Positions 1 to 7,429 of a DNA stretch of 64,000 nt are shown here, one piece after another (positions within the stretch are counted from its first letter, which is position 1; every line of letters starts with the position of its first letter). Source of the stretch: Myxococcales bacterium. GTDB lineage: Bacteria > Myxococcota_A > UBA796 > GCA-2862545. The notes below the pieces were generated by a model, which was not told the DNA's origin, ran no database searches, and worked only from the letters and a program-made list of their open reading frames with translations. The stretch spans positions 1 to 64,000 of the forward strand of contig JAHQVJ010000161.1 of assembly GCA_019634415.1 (NCBI GenBank), in the 5' to 3' direction. The translations under genes were made by a program, and so were the position numbers.

Positions 1-609
1 GGACTGCTTGGCAGTGTTCTGGTGGAGGAAGCCGCCTCACGCTCACATGGGCTGCGCCTGCTGTCCCGTCGCGAGATTCCATCGTCGAGTCTGCCAAGGG
101 GGACCGTTGTCATCCAGGGTGACTACATGGATCCGGAGGCCGTGACGGCGACGCTCGACGGCGCCGACGCTGTTCTCTCCACAATCGGGCCACCAGCCAC
201 TCGAAACACCACGCTGAAGCCCGATGACTTCGGACGCGCGATGGAGCATCTGGTGGCCGAGATGAACCGCATGGGCCTGAAGCGAATCATCAATGTGGCG
301 AGCACGGGAACGAGGTACGGCGACGAACGGTTCCGGTTCATGCGACGCGTCATCACGACCCTTCTGAACCTCGCGTTCCCCATCGTAATTGCAGGCAAAG
401 AGAGCGAACTCGCCGTCTTGTCGCGATCCGATCTGGACTGGACAACGATCCGCTCGCCTCTGATCAGGACTGGAGTTGGCGGATCCCTGGTGGTCGGAGA
501 CACCGTGGACTTGGGGTCTCGCGTCGACACCCATCTGTTGGCACGCTTCATGCTCGATGAGCTCGAGAGCGACACCTGGGTGAAACGAGCACCCTTTGTC
601 GCCTCATAG
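1..609 (+). CDS. NAD(P)-binding atypical SDR / NmrA-like oxidoreductase, 5' end outside window
   Basis: The reading frame is open from base 1 (GLLGSVLVEEA), which looks like the tail of the Rossmann GxxGxxG loop, so the true start lies to the left and the GTG at 22 is probably internal. About 202 residues are visible. Features of the atypical short-chain dehydrogenase / NAD(P)H-binding family are the segment GDYMDPEAVTATLDGADAVL, then STIGPP after the fourth beta strand, and the alpha/beta alternation. The family includes redox sensors and flavin or NADPH reductases; the substrate cannot be told from sequence. No partner gene is visible: the next gene on this strand is almost 1.9 kb away. Confidence 0.75.
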   Translation, partial: GLLGSVLVEEAASRSHGLRLLSRREIPSSSLPRGTVVIQGDYMDPEAVTATLDGADAVLSTIGPPATRNTTLKPDDFGRAMEHLVAEMNRMGLKRIINVASTGTRYGDERFRFMRRVITTLLNLAFPIVIAGKESELAVLSRSDLDWTTIRSPLIRTGVGGSLVVGDTVDLGSRVDTHLLARFMLDELESDTWVKRAPFVAS

Positions 610-683
610 CGGCACGATCCGTGCTCCACGTCCTATCCACCCGCAGAGCAGTCCCAGGTAAGACAGCTCTCTCCGAGGGGACC

Positions 684-1679
684 TCAGGGGATGGCGTCGA
701 CCAGCTCGAACACGAACAGCAGATCCAAGTCGGTGTGCTCCAGTAGTCCCGCCGGATCGTTGCCCGCCTCGAAGTACTCCTCTCCCAGAGCGAACGTGTT
801 GGGCTCGATCTTCTGGTCCGTCGAGGCAAGCTCACATGCCGCCTCGTAGCCGAGCGCCCACCCGATCTCGGTGGCGGAACGTTGGTCCAGGCTCAGGTAC
901 GCGCCCAAGATGTACGGCTCGTAGTCCAGCGCCCAGTTGCCCTTGGCGTTGGTGACCTTGCTCTCGTAGGACGCGGCGTGCTGCGACAATGAGCCAAACC
1001 CGACGCCCCAAGGCACGGCCTCGACCAGATCCCGAAGATCACTGAATCCGCTGTGATTGGTCGGGTTCACCGTGTTGCAGTCGCTGAACCCGTTGGACAA
1101 GGTCAGATCGAAGGAGTCGTACAGATCTTCGCCGCCGTTCGCGGCCCATACGGCGTGGGCGCTCCTGCTGGACGACAGGTCGTAGATGATCGAGCACACC
1201 GGGATCTGCGCAGCACCGAGGAAGTCGAAGAAGATGCGCGCAGAGCGGTTCGAACCGGCGATGCTGAAGTCCTCGAAGTTCCCACCGTTGACGATGCCTT
1301 CCCAGCGAACCCGGACATAGACGGGAACAACGTCAGGTCCGGCAGGCTCCGCCGACGTCTGGGTGAGGTTGTCGGGATAGACGCAGGCCGCGTCATCCGA
1401 CGCGTCGAGTGGATCGGTGTCGCTACCGATCTCGGCTCCGTCGTTGCTGACACCGCCATCATCGTCGGAGTTCGCAGGATCGGTCCCGTACAAGTAGACC
1501 TCGTCGCCATCGGACAGCCCGTCGCCGTCCGTGTCGCGGTTGCGCGTATCCGTGGGCCAGTCGTCGATCTCCTCGCCGTCCAATGCCCCGTCGTCGTCCA
1601 TGTCGGGATCGAGGGGATCGGTGCCGTGGGTGAAGATCTCCTCGCCGTCCTCGAGGCCGTCTCCGTCGGTGTCGGGCAC
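684..1679 (-). CDS. Thrombospondin type-3 (calcium) repeat protein, 5' end broken
   Basis: The N-terminal third is a run of Asp/Gly calcium-binding repeats (PDTDGDGLEDGEE, DTDGDGLSDGDE and similar), typical of secreted or surface proteins of Myxococcota. The following ~220 residues match nothing I recognise and contain several cysteines. The only in-frame start is the GTG at 1679, which falls inside a repeat: the codons before it still read TIYGTQPAV, a normal lead-in to such a repeat, and no signal peptide is present. A stop lies at 1752-1754 in this frame, while a coding-looking segment continues upstream in another frame (about 1700-1850). The gene is therefore probably frameshifted or a decaying remnant. 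Function unknown. Confidence 0.7.
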   Translation of the reverse strand: MPDTDGDGLEDGEEIFTHGTDPLDPDMDDDGALDGEEIDDWPTDTRNRDTDGDGLSDGDEVYLYGTDPANSDDDGGVSNDGAEIGSDTDPLDASDDAACVYPDNLTQTSAEPAGPDVVPVYVRVRWEGIVNGGNFEDFSIAGSNRSARIFFDFLGAAQIPVCSIIYDLSSSRSAHAVWAANGGEDLYDSFDLTLSNGFSDCNTVNPTNHSGFSDLRDLVEAVPWGVGFGSLSQHAASYESKVTNAKGNWALDYEPYILGAYLSLDQRSATEIGWALGYEAACELASTDQKIEPNTFALGEEYFEAGNDPAGLLEHTDLDLLFVFELVDAIP

Positions 1680-1839
1680 GGCCGGCTGGGTGCCGTAGAT
1701 GGTCGGCGTCTTCCCGGTTCTTGCAGGCGCCCGCCATCTCCGCAGCTCGGGTCACCTCCTGGCAGCGGTCCGATGCAACGCCTTGGGAGCACAGGGCTGG
1801 GGCCGCGTTGCCCTCGCGGGGGGCAGCTTGAGCGGCACT

Positions 1840-2247
1840 TCAATCCGCAAGCCGGTTCTCTCCCGGCCGCAACATGGCGCCCACCAACACGAGGAACACA
1901 CCCGTCGTGAGCACCGCGACGAACGTGGGAAAGAAGGTCATCGACAAGGCGCAGACCACACCCGCCAGTGTCGTGTGAAGTGCACGGTCCACCTTCGTCC
2001 GGGTGCGCGCGATCTGGACGCCGAACCCCATCAGCAGCGCACCCATCGCCAGGCTGAGGCCCTGGTGCACCTGCAGGATCGAGACCTCGTTGCCCACCGT
2101 GAGCAACGCCTCCGCCATCGCCGCCCGTAGCTCGGGGTGCGGGCTCGGGAGCCACTCGACGACGAGGTGGGTGCTCGTGTGTCCGAGACCGATGGCCGTC
2201 ATCCCGGCTCCAGCGATGCGGTCCAGTGTGGTGCCAGCGCGCGTCAT
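1840..2247 (-). CDS. Small multi-pass membrane protein, unknown function
   Basis: A 135-residue hydrophobic protein with an N-terminal helix (about residues 11-33), a middle helix after QGLSLAMGALL, and a C-terminal pair around VVCALSMTFFPTFVAVLTTG. The ATG at 2247 is preferred over the GTG two codons earlier because GGAGG then sits at normal distance. It has its own candidate promoter with a palindrome between the -35 and -10 boxes (2296-2322), suggesting repressor control. I do not recognise the family. Confidence 0.7.
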   Translation of the reverse strand: MTRAGTTLDRIAGAGMTAIGLGHTSTHLVVEWLPSPHPELRAAMAEALLTVGNEVSILQVHQGLSLAMGALLMGFGVQIARTRTKVDRALHTTLAGVVCALSMTFFPTFVAVLTTGVFLVLVGAMLRPGENRLAD

Positions 2248-2295
2248 GCTCACCTCCGTGTGGGGCGGGCGGATCGTCCAGCCTCACACTCGGTG

Positions 2296-2322
2296 AGTAT
2301 ATTCAATGAACGCATTCATCAA
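2296..2322 (-). promoter_or_regulatory. Candidate sigma-70 promoter with embedded TetR-like operator
   Basis: On the minus strand TTGATG (2317-2322) and TATACT (2296-2301) are 15 bases apart, upstream of the membrane-protein gene starting at 2247. The spacer overlaps the perfect inverted repeat ATGAA-TGCG-TTCAT (2306-2319). A palindrome between the -35 and -10 boxes is the usual layout of a TetR/MarR-type operator. The spacer is shorter than the ideal 17, and no regulator gene is next to it, so this remains a proposal. Confidence 0.4.
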
Positions 2323-2447
2323 CGATTCCTCTGAACTCGCCCAGTCGAGCCTCCCGAGCTCTCGGCATCGTCCGGACCAGGGCCCGGTAACAGCGGATTG
2401 TTGCGCACCGATACGTCGATCGAGGGGCCGATCTCGCTAGCCTCGTT

Positions 2448-2461
2448 GTCTCCTCGGAGAC
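2448..2461 (+). promoter_or_regulatory. Hairpin covering the ribosome-binding site of the 2465 gene
   Basis: GTCTC-CTCG-GAGAC (2448-2461) is a perfect stem-loop whose 3' arm contains the GGAG Shine-Dalgarno sequence, just 3 bases before the ATG at 2465. If it folds in RNA it would hide the ribosome-binding site, and opening it would permit translation. The stem is short (five pairs, or six with a two-base loop), so the effect may be modest. Confidence 0.35.
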
Positions 2462-2464
2462 CTC

Positions 2465-3091
2465 ATGCGCCGACCCATCGCTTCCACCCTAGGGGCCTTT
2501 GCTCTGGTCGGGCTCACGACCACTGCGGGAGCCACGGAGCCTCCGAAAGGCCCGCAGCCGGAGGCGTGGGCCCAAGGGAATCGTAGCGCGACGGAGTCGC
2601 GCGGAATTCCGGTCCACATCGATGCTGGGATCTCGGCGTCGTTCGCTCCTCGCATCGTCTTCCGAGGCGAACGCTACTCGGGAGCCCACGGCTCGCTCGT
2701 GGGAACCCTCAGCGTGGGACACGCGGTGGGTCAGATCCAGTTCGATCGTGCGGCAGTGTCGACCTTTCGCGGACCCGACGCCAGTCGGCTGCTCGGGGCC
2801 ACCAGCGTGGTCGGCTCTGCCGGATATCGCCTCGGTGATCTCGAGGGCGTTGCGGTGGATCTCCTGGCGACGGGCGGCGTAGCTTGGATCGGCTACGAGG
2901 CGAACAACAACGACTGGGCAGATGTGAGCCCGCAGCTCGGGATCACCCTGTCTCCTCGGGTGGTCCTCATCGAGCGGCTCGTGCTGTCGTGCTCCGTACG
3001 GCACTTGGTTGGCTGGGACGTGGATCCCTGGAACTCTCGGGCGATTGGGCGCACCGACGTGGGCTTGGCCGTGCAGCTGCGCATCTTCTGA
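2465..3091 (+). CDS. Exported protein, probable outer-membrane beta-barrel-like
   Basis: 208 residues. An N-terminal signal peptide (MRRPIASTLGAFALVGLTTT then AGA-T cleavage) is followed by alternating hydrophobic/polar strands such as VVGSAGYRLGDLEGVAVDLL and LVLSCSVRHLVGWDVD, ending VGLAVQLRIF. An aromatic terminal residue after a strand is typical of outer-membrane barrels. No named family is recognised. Its Shine-Dalgarno lies in a hairpin. It ends 6 bases from the convergent beta-propeller gene. Confidence 0.6.
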   Translation: MRRPIASTLGAFALVGLTTTAGATEPPKGPQPEAWAQGNRSATESRGIPVHIDAGISASFAPRIVFRGERYSGAHGSLVGTLSVGHAVGQIQFDRAAVSTFRGPDASRLLGATSVVGSAGYRLGDLEGVAVDLLATGGVAWIGYEANNNDWADVSPQLGITLSPRVVLIERLVLSCSVRHLVGWDVDPWNSRAIGRTDVGLAVQLRIF

Positions 3092-3097
3092 CGACGG

Positions 3098-4447
3098 TCA
3101 GCGACGGTTCCGCACGGTGGGGTTCCAACCCGCACGCCGATCCGGGTTCTCGCGCACTTTCGGCGAGAGCATGCTGTACAGGAAGCCTGCATTGGACAGG
3201 AACACCAGCTGACGACCATCGATGGCGGGCAGTGCGCTCACGCCCTGCAAGCGCCAGGGCTCGTGCCAACGCCACAGCTCCTCTCCCGACTTCGGGTCCA
3301 CCAAGTACACCCCTCCCTCGGAGGAGCCCACCAGCAGCCCTGCATCGGTGACGAGCGGCGTGGTCAACGCGCCCGTGGTGTCCGAGGACCATCGCCAGAG
3401 CTCGGCCCCCGTCAGGGCAGCCACCGCCCGCAGGGAGCCGTCGGTTCCGGGGTGATACAGCACCACCGCTCCGTCTCGCGTACCGATGGAGACGGGATGG
3501 GCGGCTCCCACGTCGAGCCGCCAGCGGATGTTGTGGGACGGCATGTCGATGGCCACGAGCGGCCGGAAGTAGCCGCTCGTGAACAGGTCCGTGCCCTCGG
3601 CCACCGGATCAGCCACGATGTCGGGATACCGGCCCTCGCCCACACTGCGGGACCAGCGCTCCTCACCCGTCTGGAGCTCCACGGCCACGACCATGCCGTT
3701 GGAGAAGCCGAGGGCCACCTCGTCGCCATGGATGACGGCACCCGGTGCCGCGAACAACGACAGCTCTGCTTGCCGGGTGAGGTCCCGCTTGGCCTTGTAT
3801 TGCCACTTCAGCTCGCCGCTGACGGCGTCGAGTGCGACGGCCAGATCGTCGACGTTGGTGACCACCACCCAGATGCCGTCGTCGCTCACCGTGGGGGCCA
3901 CCAGCACCGGCGCGTTGCCGTCGTGCGTCCACTGCAGCTCACCGGCCAGGTCGTAGCAGAAGGTGTTCCCGCCCGTGTCGCTGAAGTACACACGGTCGCC
4001 CACGATGGTGGGCTGGGCCTCCACGGAGGCGGACGCCTCGTAGACGCGCCGCACGCTTCCATCCTGTCTCGACAGTGCGTACAAGGCGTTGCCAGCGGCC
4101 GAGCCCGTGAAGACGAAGTCGCCGTACAGGACGGGGTCGCTCCACTCCGCGTGGGTCACCGCGTTCAGCGCCCCACCCGGCAGGCGGGCCCTGACGTGGA
4201 ACGCCGGTGATCGCGCGAAGGAGCCCTCGAACCTCGATGGCTGTGGCTCCAAGCTGCTGTCCAGGAACGTCCAGTCGCCTCTGGCGGGCGCCACGAGGGG
4301 TGGGGCCGCCTTGCGTCGGCGCTCGGGTTTGCTCCGCGCCTCGGACGGGGGGCGCTCCGCGGTCTCCTGCTCCGTTGCGCGGTGCTGCTCTGGCTCGGTC
4401 TGGGCGAAGGCGCCGTCGACGGCCAGTGTGGCGAGCAGCGCGATCAA
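3098..4447 (-). CDS. PQQ-like beta-propeller repeat protein (BamB-like), exported
   Basis: 449 residues starting with a signal peptide (IALLATLAVDGAFA-Q), a Pro/Arg/Lys-rich linker, then repeated strand blocks with Trp/Gly/Asp ends such as GELQWTHDGNAPVLV, GELKWQYKAK, GEERWSRSVGEG, ELWRWSSDT and ELWRWHEPW. These are the blades of a PQQ-dehydrogenase-type propeller, as in BamB. The upstream TPR gene stops at 4444-4446 and this gene begins with TTG at 4447, giving a TTGA overlap that implies translational coupling. Such propellers are usually scaffolds; no PQQ enzyme domain is visible. Confidence 0.75.
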   Translation of the reverse strand: MIALLATLAVDGAFAQTEPEQHRATEQETAERPPSEARSKPERRRKAAPPLVAPARGDWTFLDSSLEPQPSRFEGSFARSPAFHVRARLPGGALNAVTHAEWSDPVLYGDFVFTGSAAGNALYALSRQDGSVRRVYEASASVEAQPTIVGDRVYFSDTGGNTFCYDLAGELQWTHDGNAPVLVAPTVSDDGIWVVVTNVDDLAVALDAVSGELKWQYKAKRDLTRQAELSLFAAPGAVIHGDEVALGFSNGMVVAVELQTGEERWSRSVGEGRYPDIVADPVAEGTDLFTSGYFRPLVAIDMPSHNIRWRLDVGAAHPVSIGTRDGAVVLYHPGTDGSLRAVAALTGAELWRWSSDTTGALTTPLVTDAGLLVGSSEGGVYLVDPKSGEELWRWHEPWRLQGVSALPAIDGRQLVFLSNAGFLYSMLSPKVRENPDRRAGWNPTVRNRR

Positions 4448-5163
4448 CCGGACACCCGCTTGCGCCGCTCCTGCACCTCGCTCAGCTTGGGGGACTCGGG
4501 CCACTCGGAGAGGAACTCGTCGTAGACCTGAACGGCCTCGTCGCTGCGGCCGATCTGCTCCAACGCGAGCCCGAGATCCAGCGCCGCCTGCTGGGCCAAG
4601 AAGCCGTCCTGGCTCCTCTTGAGGTCCCGCAGACGAGTCACGGCTTCGTCGTGCTCGCCCAGCTCGAGCTCGAGGTTGGCCAGTGCGCCCTGAGCCGCGA
4701 AGGCCATCACACCTTCGGCTCCGTCGACGGCCTGGGACAGCGCGTTGCGCCGCTTCTCGGTGTTGTCGAGGGTGCGGTAGATCTCGGCGGCCTTGAGCAG
4801 TGCCTCCGCCCGACTCGCTCCCCAGCATCCCTCGGCGTGGGTCACGAGGTCGTCCGCCACCTTCTCCAGCTCGCCGTCCTCTCCGGCATCGATGCCGAAG
4901 GACTTGGCCCTCGCCAGGACCTCCACGGAGGTGGGCAGCTCCGACTCCAGCTTGGCGATCTCTGCCGTCATGCCCCGCTGCGTTCGCTGCACGTAGGTGA
5001 TGTACTGGCCGTAGAACAGGAAGATGAGCAGGCCCGTCACCACCACGGCGAGCATGTGGCGCCAATACCCGAGGACCGTGTTGGTGGCCCACATCTCCGC
5101 ACGAAACAGCGCACCCGCGTCCGCGGGCTGCAGGTCGAGATCATCGTCTTCGGGCTCGGCCAC
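4444..5163 (-). CDS. Membrane-anchored TPR-like protein
   Basis: 239 residues. An acidic N-terminus (EPEDDDLDLQPADAG) precedes one transmembrane helix (MLAVVVTGLLIFLFYGQYI), then a helical periplasmic region with TPR-like repeats (AEALLKAAEIYRTLDNTEKR, AVQVYDEFLSEWPESP). The layout resembles YfgM-type proteins, single-span TPR proteins that work next to BamB in outer-membrane assembly; here too the next gene is a BamB-like propeller overlapping by 4 bases. The GTG at 5163 is chosen because GGAGG lies 7 bases upstream. Confidence 0.7.
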   Translation of the reverse strand: MAEPEDDDLDLQPADAGALFRAEMWATNTVLGYWRHMLAVVVTGLLIFLFYGQYITYVQRTQRGMTAEIAKLESELPTSVEVLARAKSFGIDAGEDGELEKVADDLVTHAEGCWGASRAEALLKAAEIYRTLDNTEKRRNALSQAVDGAEGVMAFAAQGALANLELELGEHDEAVTRLRDLKRSQDGFLAQQAALDLGLALEQIGRSDEAVQVYDEFLSEWPESPKLSEVQERRKRVSG

Positions 5164-5189
5164 GGCTATGCCTCCAGGGCCCACGCACT

Positions 5190-5206
5190 AACCCGTTGTC
5201 CGGGTT
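5190..5206. promoter_or_regulatory. Inverted repeat in the divergent intergenic region
   Basis: AACCCG-TTGTC-CGGGTT is a perfect 6-base inverted repeat in the 76-base gap between the TPR gene (minus) and the lipoprotein gene at 5240 (plus). It could be an operator serving both directions. No clear -10/-35 pair is seen next to it. Confidence 0.25.
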
Positions 5207-5239
5207 GTGTGCGTTCTGGGGACGGGGTAGAACGAGCCG

Positions 5240-6052
5240 ATGCTTCACCATGCCGTCTGGACGCCGTGGAGAACTGCGGCATTTGCCGCCTTTTCGCTCA
5301 TCCTCTCCGGGGGATGTGACGAATGGCCACGTTTCTCCAATCTTCCACCGGACGATCTCGCCACTGTCTCGGAGGTTCCCGTCCTCGTCATCACCGAGGC
5401 GGTGGACGAAGGGGCGGTCGGGGATTTCCCCGACACACCATCGGGGTTGAAGGGAGATCGGATCGAGCTCCAGACCGGGATGGCCCTGCGCTGGCGCGGC
5501 GAGCTGGGCTGGGGCCGTGCTGTCCACGAGACGGTGGAGGACTTCGGCTGCCCCGAGATCGACCCCATCCTGCCACTCTCCTACACAGGCGACGTGGACT
5601 TCTACGCGTTCGATCACCAGGGCGGCCCGCTCTGTCTGTCGCTCCGAAGCTCGCTGCAGCCCATCCCCGCGGGCATGTCGGCAGCTCTCGAGTGCGACGA
5701 TCCGATGTCTCCCGAGTGGGAGCTGCCGCTCTGGCGCTTCGACGAGGAGCGTCGATGCGCGACCGGGGCCTGGCTCAACCGAGACATCCTGGGCGAAGCC
5801 AGCCAAGGCGGCGAGCCGCCGGTCTACCCCGAGTGGGTCACGGATGGTCCCTTGTTCTTCGGCTTCCTGGAGCCTGGAGCCTACACCGGCATGGTCGCTG
5901 CCATCTGCGGCCGATATGGCCCGGCCACTCCGGGGAACTGTGGCGGCCCCGACGGTGTGGAGTGTGTGCCGTACAGCATCGTCGCCGCCCGCGTCGGCAG
6001 CCCCGAAGCCTGTCGCGCATTTCATGACTCCATGGCGGAGGGCGCTCGATGA
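5240..6052 (+). CDS. Predicted lipoprotein, unknown function
   Basis: 270 residues. A signal peptide with Arg in the n-region (WRTAAFAAFSLILSGGC) ends in a lipobox-like LSGGC, implying outer-membrane or periplasmic anchoring. The mature part contains several Cys (CLSLRSS, CDDPMSPEW, RRCATGAW, CGRYGP, CGGPDGVECVPY, EACRAF), suggesting disulfides. One stretch, DFYAFDHQGGPLCLSL, resembles the bacterial pre-peptidase C-terminal beta-sandwich, but this is only an impression. The stop overlaps the start of the next gene (ATGA), so the two are co-translated. Confidence 0.65.
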   Translation: MLHHAVWTPWRTAAFAAFSLILSGGCDEWPRFSNLPPDDLATVSEVPVLVITEAVDEGAVGDFPDTPSGLKGDRIELQTGMALRWRGELGWGRAVHETVEDFGCPEIDPILPLSYTGDVDFYAFDHQGGPLCLSLRSSLQPIPAGMSAALECDDPMSPEWELPLWRFDEERRCATGAWLNRDILGEASQGGEPPVYPEWVTDGPLFFGFLEPGAYTGMVAAICGRYGPATPGNCGGPDGVECVPYSIVAARVGSPEACRAFHDSMAEGAR

Positions 6053-7002
6053 CCACGCTGCTGGCCATCTGGGCCACCACCACCACGGCACAGGCCGACG
6101 ATCCCCAGTACCGCGAGCTCACCCTGGTGGACGGACGCGTCCTGGTGGCCGAGATCCTCTCCACAGAGGCCCAAGGCTTGCGGGTGCAGATGCCCCAGGG
6201 CCGAGCGGTCGTGTCCTTCGAGTTGCTCCAGGACATGGTTCCCACCGACGCAGCCGCCTACGCTGATCAGCCCGAGTGGTTGGTCTGGGTGCAGGTGCCC
6301 GAGGCGTATCAGGAGCAGGTGGAGACCCTGCTCGACGAGATGCCCGGCATCGACGGTGCGCTGGCAGGCTACGGCGGAGGCGCCTCGGCCGACATGACGG
6401 CACAGATCGTCAACTGCAACGCCGACGTGGAATGCATCGCCGCCGCCTCTGCGGGAACGCCGTGGAAGTGGATCATCACGGGCTCGGACACGCCCTTCGG
6501 TGAGCTGGAGCTCTTCGCGCGCACCAACGCCGATGTTGGCGTGCGCGCCTCGAGCGTGACCCTGGAAGGCACGAGTCGCGATGACTTCTGGTTCGCGATC
6601 CACGATCTGCTGCGCCTGGAGCGCCCCCTGCTCGGAGCGCCCTCTGCCGTCGAGCAGGTGGCTCCGCCCCCCGAGGTGCCCGTAGCCGACGAGCGTCGCG
6701 TCGTGGCGCTGTCCTTCGTGCCCGTGCCCGGCCTGCCCTCCCTGGCCCAGAAGGATCCCGTGGGGTTCGGTGTCGCAATGGGGATCGTCGTGCCGAGCAC
6801 GGCATTGTGGATCGGGGCCGTTGGCGAGACGGGGCAGAGCTCGGCCGAGTTCCTGGCGCTCTCGGCGGCGGGTTTCTACGCAGCCACCGTCCTCACCAAC
6901 CAGGTGCTGGGCCTGCGCTCCTTGCGCCGCCGCAAGGCCATGGTGACCGTGGTCCCCACAGAGCAAGGCACGGCGACGATGACGGTGGGCGCCTCGTTCT
7001 AA
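6049..7002 (+). CDS. Exported protein with C-terminal membrane segments, unknown function
   Basis: 317 residues starting in the ATGA overlap. A short signal peptide (LLAIWATTTTAQA-D) is followed by a small beta domain (RELTLVDGRVLVAEILS), a middle domain with a Cys pair (IVNCNADVECIA), and a C-terminal membrane module (SFVPVPGLPSLAQKDPVGFG then two hydrophobic helices). The Pro-Gly-Leu-Pro...Gln lead-in recalls DUF5683-type membrane modules, and a similar block occurs in the gene at 56606. Function unknown; it probably acts with the preceding lipoprotein. Confidence 0.65.
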   Translation: MTTLLAIWATTTTAQADDPQYRELTLVDGRVLVAEILSTEAQGLRVQMPQGRAVVSFELLQDMVPTDAAAYADQPEWLVWVQVPEAYQEQVETLLDEMPGIDGALAGYGGGASADMTAQIVNCNADVECIAAASAGTPWKWIITGSDTPFGELELFARTNADVGVRASSVTLEGTSRDDFWFAIHDLLRLERPLLGAPSAVEQVAPPPEVPVADERRVVALSFVPVPGLPSLAQKDPVGFGVAMGIVVPSTALWIGAVGETGQSSAEFLALSAAGFYAATVLTNQVLGLRSLRRRKAMVTVVPTEQGTATMTVGASF

Positions 7003-7003
7003 G

Positions 7004-7017
7004 GCTGCTCTGGCAGC
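7004..7017. terminator. Short hairpin between convergent genes
   Basis: GCTGC-TCTG-GCAGC forms a five-pair stem in the 16-base gap between the genes ending at 7002 (plus) and 7019 (minus). It could act as a bidirectional transcription barrier, but there is no T-run on either side. Confidence 0.25.
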
Positions 7018-7018
7018 G

Positions 7019-7429
7019 TCAGGGCTTGTTCGGTCCGGTGAAGGGTAGCTGGATCACCAAGCGCCCATCGTAGATGCGCTCCAGCTCTTCGTGACCGGTG
7101 CAGTGGGGCTCGTCGCCCACGATCTTGAAGGTATAGGTGCCGCCCTCGAGCGCCTTGAAGCGAAACGGCAGCTTCGCAGGTCCCTCCCCTTTCGCGCTCT
7201 GGACGGCGGACCCATCGACCAGCTCGCCGTTCATCTCCACATGACACCCGTTGGCGCCCTCCACGAACACGACGGGACCCGCTACGGACCCTACTCGAGC
7301 AGGATTGGCGAGGGCGGGCCGCTTCAGCGGCATGGAGCGTGGTGGCGCGGGCTCGGGTGCAGGTGCAGGTGCGGGGGCTGTCTCCACGGTGGACGTTCCA
7401 CACGCGGTCAGACCGAAGAGCCAGATCAC
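7019..7429 (-). CDS. Small lipoprotein, paralogue of the C-terminal domain of its upstream neighbour
   Basis: 136 residues. The signal MIWLFGLTAC has a perfect lipobox (LTAC), followed by a Pro/Ala spacer and one compact domain. That domain aligns by eye with the last ~80 residues of the upstream gene: both have VxGxxGC, a D/N-G turn, LPxxFxAL, a second Cys about 50 residues on, and end in I-x-LP. The GTG start overlaps the upstream TGA (GTGA). The two conserved Cys may form a disulfide. Probably one copy was duplicated and given its own lipid anchor. Confidence 0.7.
   Translation of the reverse strand: MIWLFGLTACGTSTVETAPAPAPAPEPAPPRSMPLKRPALANPARVGSVAGPVVFVEGANGCHVEMNGELVDGSAVQSAKGEGPAKLPFRFKALEGGTYTFKIVGDEPHCTGHEELERIYDGRLVIQLPFTGPNKP

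Noticed and set aside
536-551. Sigma-54-like sequence TGGCACG-CTTC-ATGCT
   Set aside because: It lies inside the oxidoreductase gene near its 3' end, with no gene starting downstream on that strand for almost 2 kb; the -12 half is weaker than the element at 28950.
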